NCBI GenBank assembly: GCA_014529385.2
Contig: CM043963.1
Span: forward strand, 78,106,912-78,170,911
Direction: 5' to 3'
From: Adiantum capillus-veneris
Lineage: Eukaryota; Streptophyta; Polypodiopsida; Polypodiales; Pteridaceae
DNA length: 64,000 nucleotides
Part shown: positions 11,360-22,580 of the stretch, in pieces
Position numbering within the stretch: the first letter of the stretch is position 1
How the letters are laid out: each line of letters starts with the position of its first letter
Made by a program: the position numbers and the translations under genes
Notes under the pieces: model-generated
What the model was told of the DNA's origin: nothing
The model's input: only the letters and a program-made list of their open reading frames with translations
Databases searched by the model: none

Positions 11360-14300
11360 CTCATTATTGGAAAGCCGCGTCTGCATATTTAGTCATATGT
11401 AGATACAGAAGAATTTTATATCATGCCACTGGAAGGGTGTTATGCGCTACTTGGAATTCCGTGGATGTTCAGAGTGCATGGCGTGTTGGATGCCTTCGGC
11501 AAGACGATTGAACCCTTCAGCATAGGGGCAAAACGCATGTTTTGGATATAGAGCTCAAAGGGGAGTTCCCTATTGCATCTGCTTCCCCTATCACTTCTGT
11601 AATATAGAATCATCTTTCTATGTACTTGATTTTTGCACGTGATGTCTCAGATAATTGTCAGTCAAATTTCTCTGTGTTAGATAAAGAAAGGTCAGCATTT
11701 TTGCAAAAGTTTAGTGACTGTTTTTTTTATTCATTACCATCGCAATTGCCGCCAGAGACACCTAAGGATCATCGGATAGATTTGGTGCCAGGGTGTAGCC
11801 CACCTAATAGACCTCCCTACAGGGTTAGTGCGGCGCAGTAGAAAGAGATTATGGGCCAGTTGAGTAGTTATTAGAGAAGGGACTGATTCAGCCTAGTTCT
11901 TCACCCTTTTGCTCCCCAATGCTCCTAGTGCAGAAAAAGGATGGCTCATGGCACACGTGTATTGATCACCGTGCGTTGAATAAGAATACCATCAAGAATA
12001 GGTTTCCTATTCCTAGAATTAATGATATTCTCGATCGTTTAGAGGGTGCTGCAATTTTCAGCAAGAAGACTTTAAGGGTGGGTACCATCGGATTCGTATA
12101 AGGCAAGAGGATGTGCACAAGACTGCGTTCAGAACAACATTTGGTCTTTCTAAGTACTTAGTGATGCCGTTTGTTCTAACAAATGCTCCTCCCACGTTCA
12201 ACAAAATGATGGACCGGATTTTCCGCTCGCATCAACAGTTTGTTGGGACGTTCTTCGATGACATGATAGTCTATTCGAAGAATGAAGAGGAGCATAGGCA
12301 TCACTTGACCATTGTGTTCGAAGAGCTGCGCAATCACATGCTACTTGTCAATCCTAAGAAAAATGAATTCTTCTTGGAAGAGATCCACTTTCTTGGCCAC
12401 ATAGTCTCAAAGGATGGTGTCAGAATGGATCCCGCAAAGGTCGAAGCTATTAAGACATGGCCAGACTTGAAGACTATGCACGATGTCAGAAGCTTCTTGG
12501 GATTGTGTTCCTACTATAGAAGGTTTATCAGGAATTTTGCAGAGATAGCATCACCTCTTCACACTTTGCAAAAGAAAGAGGTAACTTTCAGATGGACCCA
12601 AAAAGAGATTTCAGCTTTTAGTCTCTTAAAGGAAAAGTTGACTTCAAATCCAGTAATTGTTTTGCCAAACCTCAGGAAGTCATTTGTGGTCCAGTGTGAC
12701 GCGTGTGGCAGTAACATCAGACCGGTGCTAATGCAAGATGGACGGGTAGTAGCTTATGAAAGCCCAATTTTGCAAGGGCCAGAGAAGACTATGCAAGTCT
12801 ATGAGAAAGAGCTCTTGGTCGTGATTCATGCGCTTTCTAGCTGGAAGCACTACCTTTTAGGTGTTGATTTTGTTGTCCAAACAGACCATCGGACCTTGGG
12901 ATACTTCTTGAAACAGTCAAAGTTATCCGAAAAGCATATGCGATGGGCAAACATTCTTTCTATGTTCCACTTCCAAATTATGAATGTGGAAGGCAAGAAG
13001 AATGTTGTGGCCGCGATGCGTTATCAAGGAAGCCACAAATTTCAGTTGTGTCAATTCCTTATCACATGAGTTAGATGACATGAAGTAACAATATGCTATG
13101 ATGAAGATTTTGCAAGGATTTTTGAGCAGTTGCAAGAGGGGCAACATCATGAGCACTACCTCCTCAAAGATGGTTTTATGATGATGCATGACAGACTTTG
13201 TGTCACTAGGCCATAGATCATGAAAGAGATTCGTGTCCCACCGTATGCAGGGCATCGTGGAATTGATGCGACACTTAAAGCGGTGGAGACATTCTTCTAT
13301 TGGCCTATCTTGAGGAGAGATGTGGATGCCTTTGTGCGACCATGCATAATTTGCAAAAGGTCAAGTTTGACAGGAAAAAGGAACCAAGGTTGTTACAACC
13401 ACTGCCGATTCCGGATAAGCCATGGAAAATCATTGCTATGGACTTTATCTTTGATCTTTCCAGAAAACCGACAGGGAATGATGGTATATGGACCATTATT
13501 TGCAGGTTCAGCAAGCAAGCCCATTTTATCCATGTTAGGAAGAAGATAAAATCCGATAAGATGGCACGCTTGTTTATGTGCAATATGTTTAAGTACCATG
13601 GTATGCCACAATCGATTATCAATGATCGTGATCCTCGCATGACAAATTTGTTCTGGAGAGGATTGTTTGAGAACATGGGCACTACGCTCTCAAGTTCTCG
13701 TCTTCGTTTCATCCACAAACTGATGGACAGTCAGAAGAGGCTAATTCTATTATCTTAGATCTGCTGAAATGCTGTGTGTCAGATAATAAGGGCAAGTGGG
13801 AACAATATTTGCCTGTGCTTGAGTATGCGTACAATAATACGGTGCATTCTTCGACTGGCAAAGCACCTTTTGAGATTGTTGAAGGCGGCAAAAAACTTCC
13901 TCCCATTCTGCATACAAAGGACAAGATCTTTGAGGCAGATCAATATGTTGAAAACATGGATGAAATGTACAACAAAATTAAAGTTGCTTTGGAGAAGACT
14001 CAGGCAAAGCAGAAAAAGGATGTTGATCGTCACCGTCGTGAATTGTTGTTATCACTTGGTGATTAGGTTCTATTAAGGTTCGAAAAGGCAAGGTTAAAGA
14101 AGATGAAGGGCAAGGAATGGCTGTTTCCTAAGCTCAACATGCGTTACTATGGGCCTTTTCAAGTACTTGATATCAGCGATGTGGCTTACAAGCTAAAATT
14201 TCTTGATGCATGGAAGATTCATAATGCGTTCCATGTGAGTCTTTTAAGACCCTTCATGGTTGATGTGCCAGAAGATATGCCAGATGAGGATCAACCAAGT

Positions 14301-14472
14301 TGAGGAACTTGAGGATCTAGAAGTTGAGGAACTTGATGAGATCCTGTTACCTGAGCAAGTTTTGGCACATAAGGATAGAAAAGTTAAAGGACAGGTTGCA
14401 AGACGCTACTTGGTGAAGTTCAAAAACTCTCCGCCTATGGATGCAAAGTGGATGGAAGAGCATGAACTCTAA
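11360..14472 (+). pseudogene. Ty3/gypsy (chromovirus) pol: PR-RT-RNaseH-INT-chromodomain
   Basis: Nearly all of a chromodomain gypsy pol is readable in several frames. A protease-like end (EEFYIMPLEGCYALLGIPW) lies near 11410-11465. The RT start contains VQKKDGSW (11928) and [18 protein letters not shown]. The catalytic YxDD appears as FFDD (about 12254). RNase H follows (VQCDACGSN near 12694, TDHRTLGYF near 12880). The integrase zinc finger is at 13230-13360 (H...H...CIIC), with core motifs MDFIFDL (13439) and INDRDPRM (13618). The chromodomain runs 14335-14472 (EILLPEQVLAHKDRKVKG...YLVKFKN...DAKWMEEHEL). At least five frame breaks (for example at 12080, 13070, 13700, 14066 and 14300) kill it. 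Gag is missing. The chromodomain would have targeted insertion to marked chromatin. Confidence 0.85.
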
Positions 14473-15541
14473 GAGCCCAGGGGATTCACTCTATATACAA
14501 AATGAGACGCCACCTGCGAGCAGATAACATTGGTAAAACCCCTATATGCGACTCAAATTAGGGAATATGACCCCCCTTTCTACGCTTATACGACAATCAA
14601 TGAAGAAAACTATCATACCCCTATCTTATATATTGAATGTAGGTCTCACATGATCTAACTAAGTAAAACTAGTCAAAGAGTGTGTAGCATAGTGTTTGGC
14701 AATTTACTAAGGAACCACTTCTGGTTATAACTAGATGTACCCTCAATGTCTCTTAGTTTGAATTTCAAACTATGTGATCGATGAGCCTGTACTTTGGCTA
14801 CTTGTCCAATTTTGACCCATCTAAATTACTCAAAAAACATGTTTATAACGTTGTGCTAGGTTCTCCGTGTAAATTTGCATCAATACAAACTCTTTATAGT
14901 TTTCATCCCTCAACAAATGAACTATAATCAGAGAAGAAGCAATTGATACGAAATAGTGTTAGTTCTTGCATGTATCTTTCTAGATATTGACTCACAAGTT
15001 CGAGGGTAGACTCTTTTGGGAAGACAAGATTTTGAAACAAAAATCCTTCCTCTCATTTTTTCCTTTTCTCACTCCCCCCCCCCAAATATGATACCCCTCT
15101 CCCTTATTTATAAGCTTGGGAGATAAATTATTGGGGGCCCGCCCCTAACTTATACGCTTATGTGACTTGTAAAAAAACCCCCTCTCCCCTGCACTTACGT
15201 GGTGCGGTATGTTTTCCATGGTGAATCCCCGGGGTCTCAGAGTCACCAAATGTATTGCAGCTTTACCTTGAATTCTCTGGGTTACAACCTACTTATGCCC
15301 CAACCCAACGTGTGCAAAGGAGGGGTAATGATAGGACTAGCACATCAAATGTACATATGAATTCAATGTAATAGATGGAAATGACAAAAGTATGAAGCTC
15401 TCATTAAGTCATTTGTATCTATGTGTTACGACCTTTCTTGCAAATATATGCGATGATAAAAGAGTGCTAACAACACAAGATCATCAGTGGCGTGTATTTA
15501 TGGTATGCAATCGAGGAAGTTTGCGATTTCAAGAGGGGGGT
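14473..15541 (+). other. Post-pol region of the gypsy element, non-coding
   Basis: No gene is seen. It contains C-rich runs (15076-15085) and ends in the purine tract AAGAGGGGGGTA (15530-15541), which looks like a retroelement polypurine tract. Confidence 0.4.
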
Positions 15542-16035
15542 ATGTCACGACGACGTGGCAACTGTTAACTATGTCACAAGGACGTGGCAACTGCTAACCT
15601 TAGTTGTTGGTTTCTTTCCAATGATTTTTGTTTTATTTTTGAGACCCTCTTTTTGAAGTTGAAAATGGTCGGACATTGTATGGCCAATGTGAACGATAGT
15701 TTTACCAGCAGACGGGAAGTGGGTCGGCAATGGAATTCGTGCCATCATGCACTGATCTGCCAGAGTAGGCTCATATAAGGCACTAAGGCCCAAAAGCAAT
15801 GGATACAAAAGCTGGCGCCCAGAAGATCTTCTGCTAAAAACATGGTGCTCAAAAAGCCCTAAAAGTCAATGCTTTCAATTAACTTCGCCAAAAAGAAACC
15901 ATTCCTAGAACTAGCCAAAGACTTTGACACAATTGCACCTCCAAGGCAACCCCCCTTACCAATGAAATTCGATCTTATAAGGAAGCAAGTCATTCCCAAA
16001 TCATCTCCCTTTTTTGATCGATAATCGATGGCATA
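15542..16035 (+). repeat. Possible 3' LTR start of the gypsy element
   Basis: TGTCACGACGACGTGG directly follows a purine tract. The block TATGTCAC(A/G)A...GACGTGGCAACTG occurs twice in a row (15541-15562 and 15570-15593). A CATATAAGG TATA-like box is at 15771. No partner LTR was found, and the right end is not defined. Confidence 0.35.
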
Positions 16036-16044
16036 CTATTGAGG

Positions 16045-16148
16045 TGTAAGGTGCAGCGGAAGTGAATGTTGAACTTTGCTCAAGATGAGTGCTCCAAACT
16101 GTGAGTCAAGGTTCCCTTTCTTAGGGAAGGGAGAGCCTTCCGTGCTTT
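16045..16148 (-). repeat. Inverted fragment of the gypsy LTR A tail
   Basis: Read on the minus strand, it matches the last about 100 bp of the LTR at 10169-11270 (CGGAAGGCTCTCCCTTCCCTAAG, GGAACCTTGA, CATCTTGAGCAAAGTTCAACATTCA, CACCTTACA). It abuts the truncated copia element directly, marking a rearrangement junction at about 16149. Confidence 0.7.
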
Positions 16149-16344
16149 AATGACAGAGCTTGAGGACGGTGAAGACTCAAGGACTGCAAACGGTGACAAT
16201 GTGCAACAACGTCAACCAAATGAGGAGCCTCAACCTATTCCCCGAAGATCTACAAGAGCAAGTAGACCTCCAGAAAGGTTTGTTCCTTCCTTCAACCATC
16301 TCTTGATCTGAGATTCTGGAGAGCCGGAATCATATGAAGAAGCT

Positions 16345-17874
16345 ATGCAACATGAATCCAAAGAAGAATGGACGAAGAGCATGCAAGTGGAGATGGACTC
16401 ACTACATCGCAACCAAACATGGGAGTTGGTTGAGTTGCCTAAAGGTAAGCGGGCACTTCAAAACAAATGGGTGTACAAGCTAAAGGAAGAAGAAGGTGGG
16501 AAGAAAAGGTACAAGTCTAGGCTTGTGGTAAAAGGTTTTTCTCAAAAGAAAGGTATTGACTTCAATGAAATATTTTCTCCTGTTGTAAAAATGAACTCAA
16601 TTAGGCTTGTCTTAAGCCTTGTGGCTGCTCATGATCTAAATCTCGAGCAAATGGATGTAAATACGGCATTCCCTCACGGTGACTTAGAGGAGGAAATATA
16701 CATACTTCAACCAAAGGGGTATGAAGTAAAAGGTAAGGAGAAAATGGTTTGCAGATTAAAGAAGAGCTTGTATGGTTTAAAGCAAGCATCAAGACAATGG
16801 TACTTGAATTTTGATCGATGGATGTTGGATCATGGATTCACAAGATGCAACTCGGATCACTGCGTCTACACGGAGAATTTGGGAGATGGGAAATTCATCA
16901 TCCTAATGTTGTATGTTGATGACATGTTGATTGCAAGTGCTAACATGCAGGACATCAAAGACCTAAAAGAGAAGCTGTCCAAATCTTTTTCAATGAAAGA
17001 TTTAGGTGCTGCAAAGAGGATACTTGGTATGAAAATATCAAGGGACAGGACGAAGAAGAAAATAAAGCTATCTCAAGAAGATTACATCAAGAAGGTACTA
17101 GAAAGGTTTGCAATGCAAAATGCAAAACCAGTTTCTACACCTTTGGCTGGTCATTTTAAACTAACGAAGGATATGTGTCCAAAGACACAAGAGGAGATAG
17201 CCTATATGTCTAAAGTTCCATATGCTGCAGCGGTAGGTTCTCTAATGTATGCTATGGTCTGGACAAGGCCAGACATTGCACATGCAGTGGGAGTTGTGAG
17301 TAGGTTCATGGACAACCCAAGTAAAGAGCATTGGCAAGCTATGAAGTGGATACTTAGGTATCTAAAAGGGACAACAACAAATGCTTTGTATTTTGGAGGA
17401 ACTGATATTTTTCTAGAAGGGTATGCTGATGCAGATATGGCAGGTGACAAAGATACTCGAAGGAGCACTACTAGCTATGTGTTCACGGTTGGAGGCACAG
17501 CAGTAAGCTGGGCTTCAAAGCTGCAGAAAGTGGTTTCACTTTCTACCACGGAAGCAGAGTATGTAGCAATGACGGAGGCAAGCAAAGAAATTCTGTGGCT
17601 TCACAGATTCTTAGAAGAGCTTGGATTCAAACAAGACAATTGTGTCTTGTACAGTGATAGCCAAAGCGCTATCCATCTTGCGAAGAACTCAGCCTTTCAT
17701 TCAAGGACAAAGCACATTGAGGTGAGATATCACTTCATACGCACTCTTTTGGAAGAGGGACAACTAAAGCTAGGAAAGGTGCATACAAGTGAAAATCATG
17801 TAGACATATTTACAAAGGTTGTCAACAAGGAGAAGTTGAGCTTTTGCTCATCTTCAATCGGCATTCAAGGATAA
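16345..17874 (+). CDS. Copia reverse transcriptase-RNase H (C-terminal part of pol)
   Basis: This intact 509-codon frame copies element RNA into DNA. RT motifs in order are TWELVELPKGKRAL (about residue 25), NKWVYKLKEE (40), RLVVKGFSQKKGIDF (59), QMDVNTAFPHGDLEEEIY (102), CRLKKSLYGLKQASRQWY (136) and the catalytic LYVDDMLIAS (189). RNase H includes YADADMAGDKDTRRSTTSY, SLSTTEAEYVAM, YSDSQSAIHLAKN and the closing HTSENHVDIFTK. The family is Tork/Tnt1-like on motif style. The first Met is an artefact of truncation: coding (GEPESYEEA) extends upstream to a stop near 16309. The lack of stops over 1.5 kb implies recent activity before the 5' deletion, but nothing here can supply gag or integrase. 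Confidence 0.9.
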   Translation: MQHESKEEWTKSMQVEMDSLHRNQTWELVELPKGKRALQNKWVYKLKEEEGGKKRYKSRLVVKGFSQKKGIDFNEIFSPVVKMNSIRLVLSLVAAHDLNLEQMDVNTAFPHGDLEEEIYILQPKGYEVKGKEKMVCRLKKSLYGLKQASRQWYLNFDRWMLDHGFTRCNSDHCVYTENLGDGKFIILMLYVDDMLIASANMQDIKDLKEKLSKSFSMKDLGAAKRILGMKISRDRTKKKIKLSQEDYIKKVLERFAMQNAKPVSTPLAGHFKLTKDMCPKTQEEIAYMSKVPYAAAVGSLMYAMVWTRPDIAHAVGVVSRFMDNPSKEHWQAMKWILRYLKGTTTNALYFGGTDIFLEGYADADMAGDKDTRRSTTSYVFTVGGTAVSWASKLQKVVSLSTTEAEYVAMTEASKEILWLHRFLEELGFKQDNCVLYSDSQSAIHLAKNSAFHSRTKHIEVRYHFIRTLLEEGQLKLGKVHTSENHVDIFTKVVNKEKLSFCSSSIGIQG

Positions 17875-18139
17875 GAAGCCAGAATGGAAAGCAGTCACAG
17901 GTTTGGTTTGGAGATCAGTCTCCAAGTAGGAGATTGTTAAGTATGGAGCCTGATTTACCCTTGTAATTTTCTGTGGTAAAAGCGCACATTTGTAAGGCCC
18001 CCATTATGAGGAGAAGCCATCGTGCGTGAAGGAAAATCACTCACCGGAAACCAAAATTTTCACGGACAAGAATCAGGGGCAACTTTAAAGGCCTCAGGGG
18101 CGGAGGCCCCCGAGACTTTTTTTTTCGCCGGAATATTAT

Positions 18140-18310
18140 GGCCGGACGGCGGCCGGAAAGTGGTCGGAAAACAACCGGTCGGTTGGCCGGTGCTCGGTAG
18201 TCAATGGTCGATGGCCGGTGGTCGGAAGTCAATAGCCGGTGGCCGGTGGTCGGAAGTCAATGGCCGGTGGCCGGTGGCCGAATTCAATGGCCGGTGGCCG
18301 AATTCAAAAG
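18140..18310 (+). repeat. GC-rich minisatellite inside the copia LTR
   Basis: Imperfect tandem units built from GGCCGGTGGTCGGAAGTCAAT and GGCCGGTGGCCGAATTCAAT. It lies upstream of the LTR TATA box, where LTR enhancer repeats are often found. Confidence 0.75.
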
Positions 18311-18430
18311 CGGACTTGTCTTCTCAAGGGCGGCCACACATGGGCGGATTGGAGGGTCCGATTTGGACTTATTCGCACAAGGGCGGCTACACATGGCTGT
18401 CTCTCATAAGAGAGGGCAGCCCTTTTGGCC

Positions 18431-18438
18431 TATAAAAG
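18431..18438 (+). promoter_or_regulatory. TATA box of the copia LTR
   Basis: TATAAAAG within a GC-rich LTR, downstream of the minisatellite; the expected promoter position in U3. Confidence 0.6.
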
Positions 18439-18637
18439 GAGGCCATTTCTACACACATTTCATAGTGTGAAGTTGATGCAACAAGGTGAGTGTGAGGTGG
18501 TGAGAGTGAAGCAAGGCGGGAGCTCCATTAAGGGTATAATCCCTTTGTAAACTACTTCTTGTTTTGAAGTACTAAAGCCATTGAGTGGCTGCTTTCCCGT
18601 GGACATAGCCCACATTGGGTGAACCACGTATATCGTG

Positions 18638-18641
<4 letters not shown>

Positions 18642-18713
<72 letters not shown>
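18642..18713 (+). repeat. (CT)36 microsatellite inside the copia LTR
   Basis: A perfect dinucleotide tract about 200 bp downstream of the LTR TATA box, so it would lie in the transcribed leader. Confidence 0.95.
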
Positions 18714-18716
<3 letters not shown>

Positions 18717-18800
18717 CTATAATCTCGTGTATATAAATCTGTCTCTCTCCATTAAGTAATCTACTCAATTATCTATTTAGCTACGTCTTATTTCCTAACA

Positions 18801-19712
18801 GTTCATCAAAAGACAGAGGTTCCTCAACATCATGTAAGCTATACACAGCCAAAGCATAACAATCTGATGCATAAGATGCATGGCGAGAGCCTGAACAAGT
18901 GCGACTAGACAAAGGTGCATCCAATTTACTGTCACGCAAAGTATGCACCATCCATTTAGGCATACCTCTAGCCTACTCATTTTCAGCCTTTTCCTCATCA
19001 AGTACATCATGTACATTTGCATCAGTAATAGGCTGATTTGTAACATTTTCAAAAACCCCCATAGGTTGTATATTTGCCTCATTGGAATTTACATTCGTAC
19101 TTCCACCACTAAAAAGAGGCAACAAAGTGTCATAAATGTCATGTGAGCTTACATTACTATCTCTCGTACATCACAGCAAGGGCTGAACAGAATCTTCCAC
19201 AAACACAATATTTCGTGAAACATAAATACGCTTTGTTTGGGGATGATACATCATGCAACCTTTTCTTTCAACACTGTAACCAACAAAAATACATTTGACA
19301 GCCTTATCATTCAATTTTCTACGTTGTGCTTGTGGCACCAAAGCATATGCCAAACAACCAAAAACACGCTTTTGCTCAATAGAAGCCTTTCTATCTTGCC
19401 ATGCTTCATATGGAATAATAGACTGCAAAGCTTTCGTAGGACACCTGTTTAGTACATAAGTGGATGGCCTCAATCCAAATAGAATGCGGCAAAGCTTGAC
19501 TTTTGACCATACATCTTGCCATTTTCGTAAGTGACCTGTTTTTCCTTCTCAACAACACCATTTTGCTGAGGCGTATACAGCACTGTACATTGGTGTTTTA
19601 TCCCACAACTAACCAGAAATGCATTAAATTCATGAGCCATATACTCCGCCCCTCGATCGGAACGGAGGGTGCCCATAGTACATTTCGAGACATTTTGAGT
19701 CATTTTGAGTAA
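18801..19712 (-). pseudogene. Ty1/copia integrase to RT-start fragment, inverted
   Basis: The minus strand reads copia integrase with TLRSDRGAEYMAHEFNAFLV, then TPQQNGVVEKE, then RCPTKALQSIIPYEAW and VFGCLAYALVPQ. It corresponds to about 24755-25633 of the complete copia at 22340-27402, in opposite orientation and moderately diverged. Stops and shifts break it. At the stop position 25039-25041 of the complete element (TCTTAG) this copy still encodes Ala-Leu, so it preserves the ancestral codon there. It has no LTRs; the left end is cut by the truncated copia's LTR. Confidence 0.82.
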
Positions 19713-19747
19713 TTTGTATGTGCATGTCAGTTGATTTTTTAAGCATT

Positions 19748-19798
19748 AAGTATATGAAATACTTGGTCGGTAACGCGGCTGTGAAGAGTATTTCATAT
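19748..19798. repeat. Short inverted repeat
   Basis: AGTATATGAAATACT and AGTATTTCATATAC face each other across about 22 bp, a possible hairpin at the start of an AT-rich tract. No partner suggests a transposon end. Confidence 0.45.
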
Positions 19799-19876
19799 AC
19801 AAAATGTATGAATTGTTTGATTTTGTTGTTTTTAACTATCCATTTGAAATTATATACTAGCTAATCATATTCAAAA

Positions 19877-20182
19877 GACTACTTTATTCATCAATCATCG
19901 CTATTTTAAATACTCTATTTATATAAATTATATGTAAAAAAGTATTTGCACACAAATTGCATGTTAAATATTCTTTTTTTTATCTTTTTAGAGGACTCTC
20001 AAGAATTATTGCTATTTTTAATGCTTCATTTGCATAAATTCTCTAGAAAAAATCTAAATGCACACAATTTGCATGTTAAATATTCTTTTGTACCTTTTTA
20101 AAGAGCATCAATTATCATCGCTTTTTTGATTGCTACATTTACATAAATTATATGTAAAAAAGTGTGTGAACACAATTTGCTA
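19877..20182 (+). repeat. AT-rich diverged tandem repeat, about 3 x 100 bp
   Basis: Three successive units share a core with ATCGCT or ATTGCT, then TTTAYATAAATT..TGTAAAAAA, then CACAATTTGCATGTTAAATATTCTTTT. The third unit is the most diverged. Confidence 0.6.
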
Positions 20183-20463
20183 GTCCAATTTGTATACTTC
20201 CAATGTTTTAAATGTTTTTGAAGTTTTTAAGTCGGTGTGTGCTTTGTTTGAATTAGTATGTGCGCACGGAGAAAAATATAAGTTAAAAATTCAATATATG
20301 CTGAAATGTGCCAGACTGTTAACATGTATTGTTTGATCTGAATTAAGTTCTTATAAACCACTTGCTTGATTTGCATTTTACACGTGTAACATATTGCAAT
20401 TTTTAGTGAATATTGTTTTTAATTTTTATCATTATTTCCTTGCACATTTCTTAAAGTCTTCAA

Positions 20464-22014
20464 GTGGTGGTTAAGGGTTTACCTGAAATAGTGAGAGTGT
20501 TAGTGTCATTCGCAACCATGAATTTGTATTTGATATGCTGTTTTTTATTGACCAGTGAAAATATGACGCCAGATCAAAAGAAAAGTATTATGCGTGCCAT
20601 TTGTAAAGATGTATTTTGTCAATCTCATCATGTGCAAATGATCGCATACAACAGATTAGTGAAAGCAATGTCTACATCAAAGACATCACTAGCGCTATAT
20701 TGGAGAACACACAACACAGGTTGTGACTTGAAGGCCAATACGAGTTGTTGATTCCATCAGGGATTCGAGAATTTGACCCCCACCACAAGCCTTTAGGACA
20801 CTGTTGGGCAATATGAAAGTATGTTGCAGAGACTTAAAGGAAGATATCCCACCTGCCTGCGACATGTCAAAATTAGAGCTCTCGGATAAATTGTGGGAAG
20901 AGAAGAAGGTAATATGAAGCGTGTAAAAGCGCAGGACCAAGCAGCCTTACCCAACAGATTGAAGATGGCCCAAGATGCGCAAGTAGCTTTGGGAGTTCGA
21001 TCCGATGCCAGTGGCACCGACACAATCATGCACGGCTTTGAATGCAAAGTGCGCTCATCTTGTCGGCATCCCTCACAAAGCCTTGGTAGAAGGTATGAGG
21101 ATTGGAGCAGGCTCCTTTGGTGTGTGCACATTGTACACCATCAAAGACATCTCATTTTTTCCAGACCACATTACATATGTGGAAAAATGTTACAAGGGAG
21201 GGAGTGAGGCGAAGTTTGACAGCTTTCAGACAGAGCAAGGAATTCAAACACTTCACCCCTCCATTGTAAGTTGCATTGGGTTTACTGCCGAAGCTCCTTG
21301 GATCACAATATTCACATACTACAATGGGGGTACCGTGGGCGGCATGATGTGCCGCTTACCATTCACTCATGGATTGTTCAAACGACACATGCATAGGCTA
21401 CAGCACGGATGGAGGTCATTGCCTATAGCAAATCTTCCTGTAAGCGAGATAGACATGGTGTGGATCAAAGCAGTGATCGAGCAGATGCCAGCCATTTGTC
21501 ATGCCTTAATCGACGGCGTTGCTGCTGCCCACTCGGCCAGTATAGTGCACAGTGACCTGAACTCGTACAACATAATGTTGGACTTTACTCAGGCCAATAA
21601 ACCGCGCCTCAGTATCATTGGTTGGGTTATGATGCTGAGAACACCAGCTAAGCATGCAACAATTAATTATCTGCATCCAAGCGCATAGTCGGACAAAGCA
21701 GCTTTGGATGCACAGAGAGCAAGGAATGCCGAGATGACTAAGTGACTGTGGATTTCTCCCAAACTATACGATCCACGGTGTGCAGATTCATACACAAAAG
21801 TGAGTGACATTTATGCATTGGGCTACCTATTTGACATGCTGACAAATTTTTGGAGTGCAACGCCCAAAAAAGTTGATTTTCTAGAAGAAGTTTTTCACCA
21901 CCAGGACAAAGATGTTATGAGGGCTATTCGAATTAAAGTAGATAGTTGGATGAAGTTAAAAGAGTGGGAACAAAGAAGGAATGCTTCTGATGTGTTGATA
22001 TTTTTCAAAAGATA
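20464..22014 (+). pseudogene. Protein-kinase-like gene remnant
   Basis: The frame at 21005-21688 reads a kinase-like domain: a glycine loop GAGSFG (residues 34-39) and a possible lysine in VEKC about 25 residues later. The catalytic loop HSDLNSYNIML (about residue 182) replaces the usual HRDLKxxN. The DFG position looks like IIGW, so metal binding is probably lost. After stops, WISPKLYD (in place of APE) and then SDIYALGYLFDMLTNFW (about 21800) read as the later subdomains. Upstream pieces (20464-20751 and 20893-21207) lie in other frames. It is a dead kinase gene, or a gene with introns I cannot resolve, lying among transposons. The N-terminal part is unrecognised. Confidence 0.55.
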
Positions 22015-22339
22015 GATCCTAACCCTGTCCAACGTCCCCTTATTGAACTTGCACCATCATTTTATCCCATTGAAACATTTCTATGATATACATGTCTTGT
22101 CCAGTGTATTGTATTTTTTATTGAAGTGTATTATCTGGTTTGAAGTGGTTCACCTAATTGAGTCAATTATCTTTAGTCTTGTCAAATTTGTCATTTACCT
22201 GTCAGTATTTCAAATTTGCTTTGTGGTTCAATTAGTCGCACTTTTTGTGGTTTAATTTAGTGGATTCCGCGCACTTTCCCTATGAACGAGAAGTTGCTAT
22301 ATCCTGCATCTATGAGACTGTTGAATCGTGAGAATATAT
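22015..22339 (+). other. Gap between the kinase remnant and copia
   Basis: AT-rich sequence with no convincing gene. It ends in TATAT, the 5-bp target copy of the following copia element. Confidence 0.5.
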
Positions 22340-22565
22340 TGTTACCATATACATGTGGTAGTGATGTGTGTGAACACACTAGGACCGCCGGGGCATTTTT
22401 CCCCTCTCTAGAGGTTTTTTCCCCCGAGCATTGTATATACGCCCATCACTCTAGGGCTATCTATCTTTCCATTGCACACTAAGTAGCACACTGTCTATTG
22501 TGTGCCTTGAGATTCCTTCGTCTTCTCCAAGCCGTGTGCGTTTCTCTGCAACCCTAATTCCAACA
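22340..22565 (+). repeat. 5' LTR (226 bp)
   Basis: TGTTACC to CCAACA, unusually short for a copia LTR. It holds the block TGTCTATTGTGTGCCTTGAG... near its end that the 3' copy has lost. Confidence 0.9.
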
Positions 22566-22567
22566 AT

Positions 22568-22580
22568 TGGTATCAGAGCA
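22568..22580 (+). other. Primer-binding site (initiator tRNA-Met)
   Basis: TGGTATCAGAGCA is a perfect match to the common plant copia primer site, two bases after the LTR. Confidence 0.92.

Larger units (their letters stand above)
16150..18800 (+). mobile_element. Ty1/copia element, 5'-deleted
   Basis: Only the end of integrase, the RT-RNase H region and the 3' LTR remain; the 5' LTR, gag, protease and most of integrase are gone. The 5' break joins an inverted gypsy LTR tail. The 3' end (TTTCCTAACA, 18800) abuts an inverted fragment of the other copia family. With no 5' LTR, no target duplication can be checked. Confidence 0.85.
17935..18800 (+). repeat. 3' LTR of the 5'-deleted copia element
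   Basis: It starts TGTTAAG after the purine tract AAGTAGGAGAT and ends CCTAACA, giving 5-bp inverted ends (TGTTA/TAACA). It contains a GC-rich minisatellite, a TATA box at 18431 and a (CT)36 tract. Confidence 0.82.
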
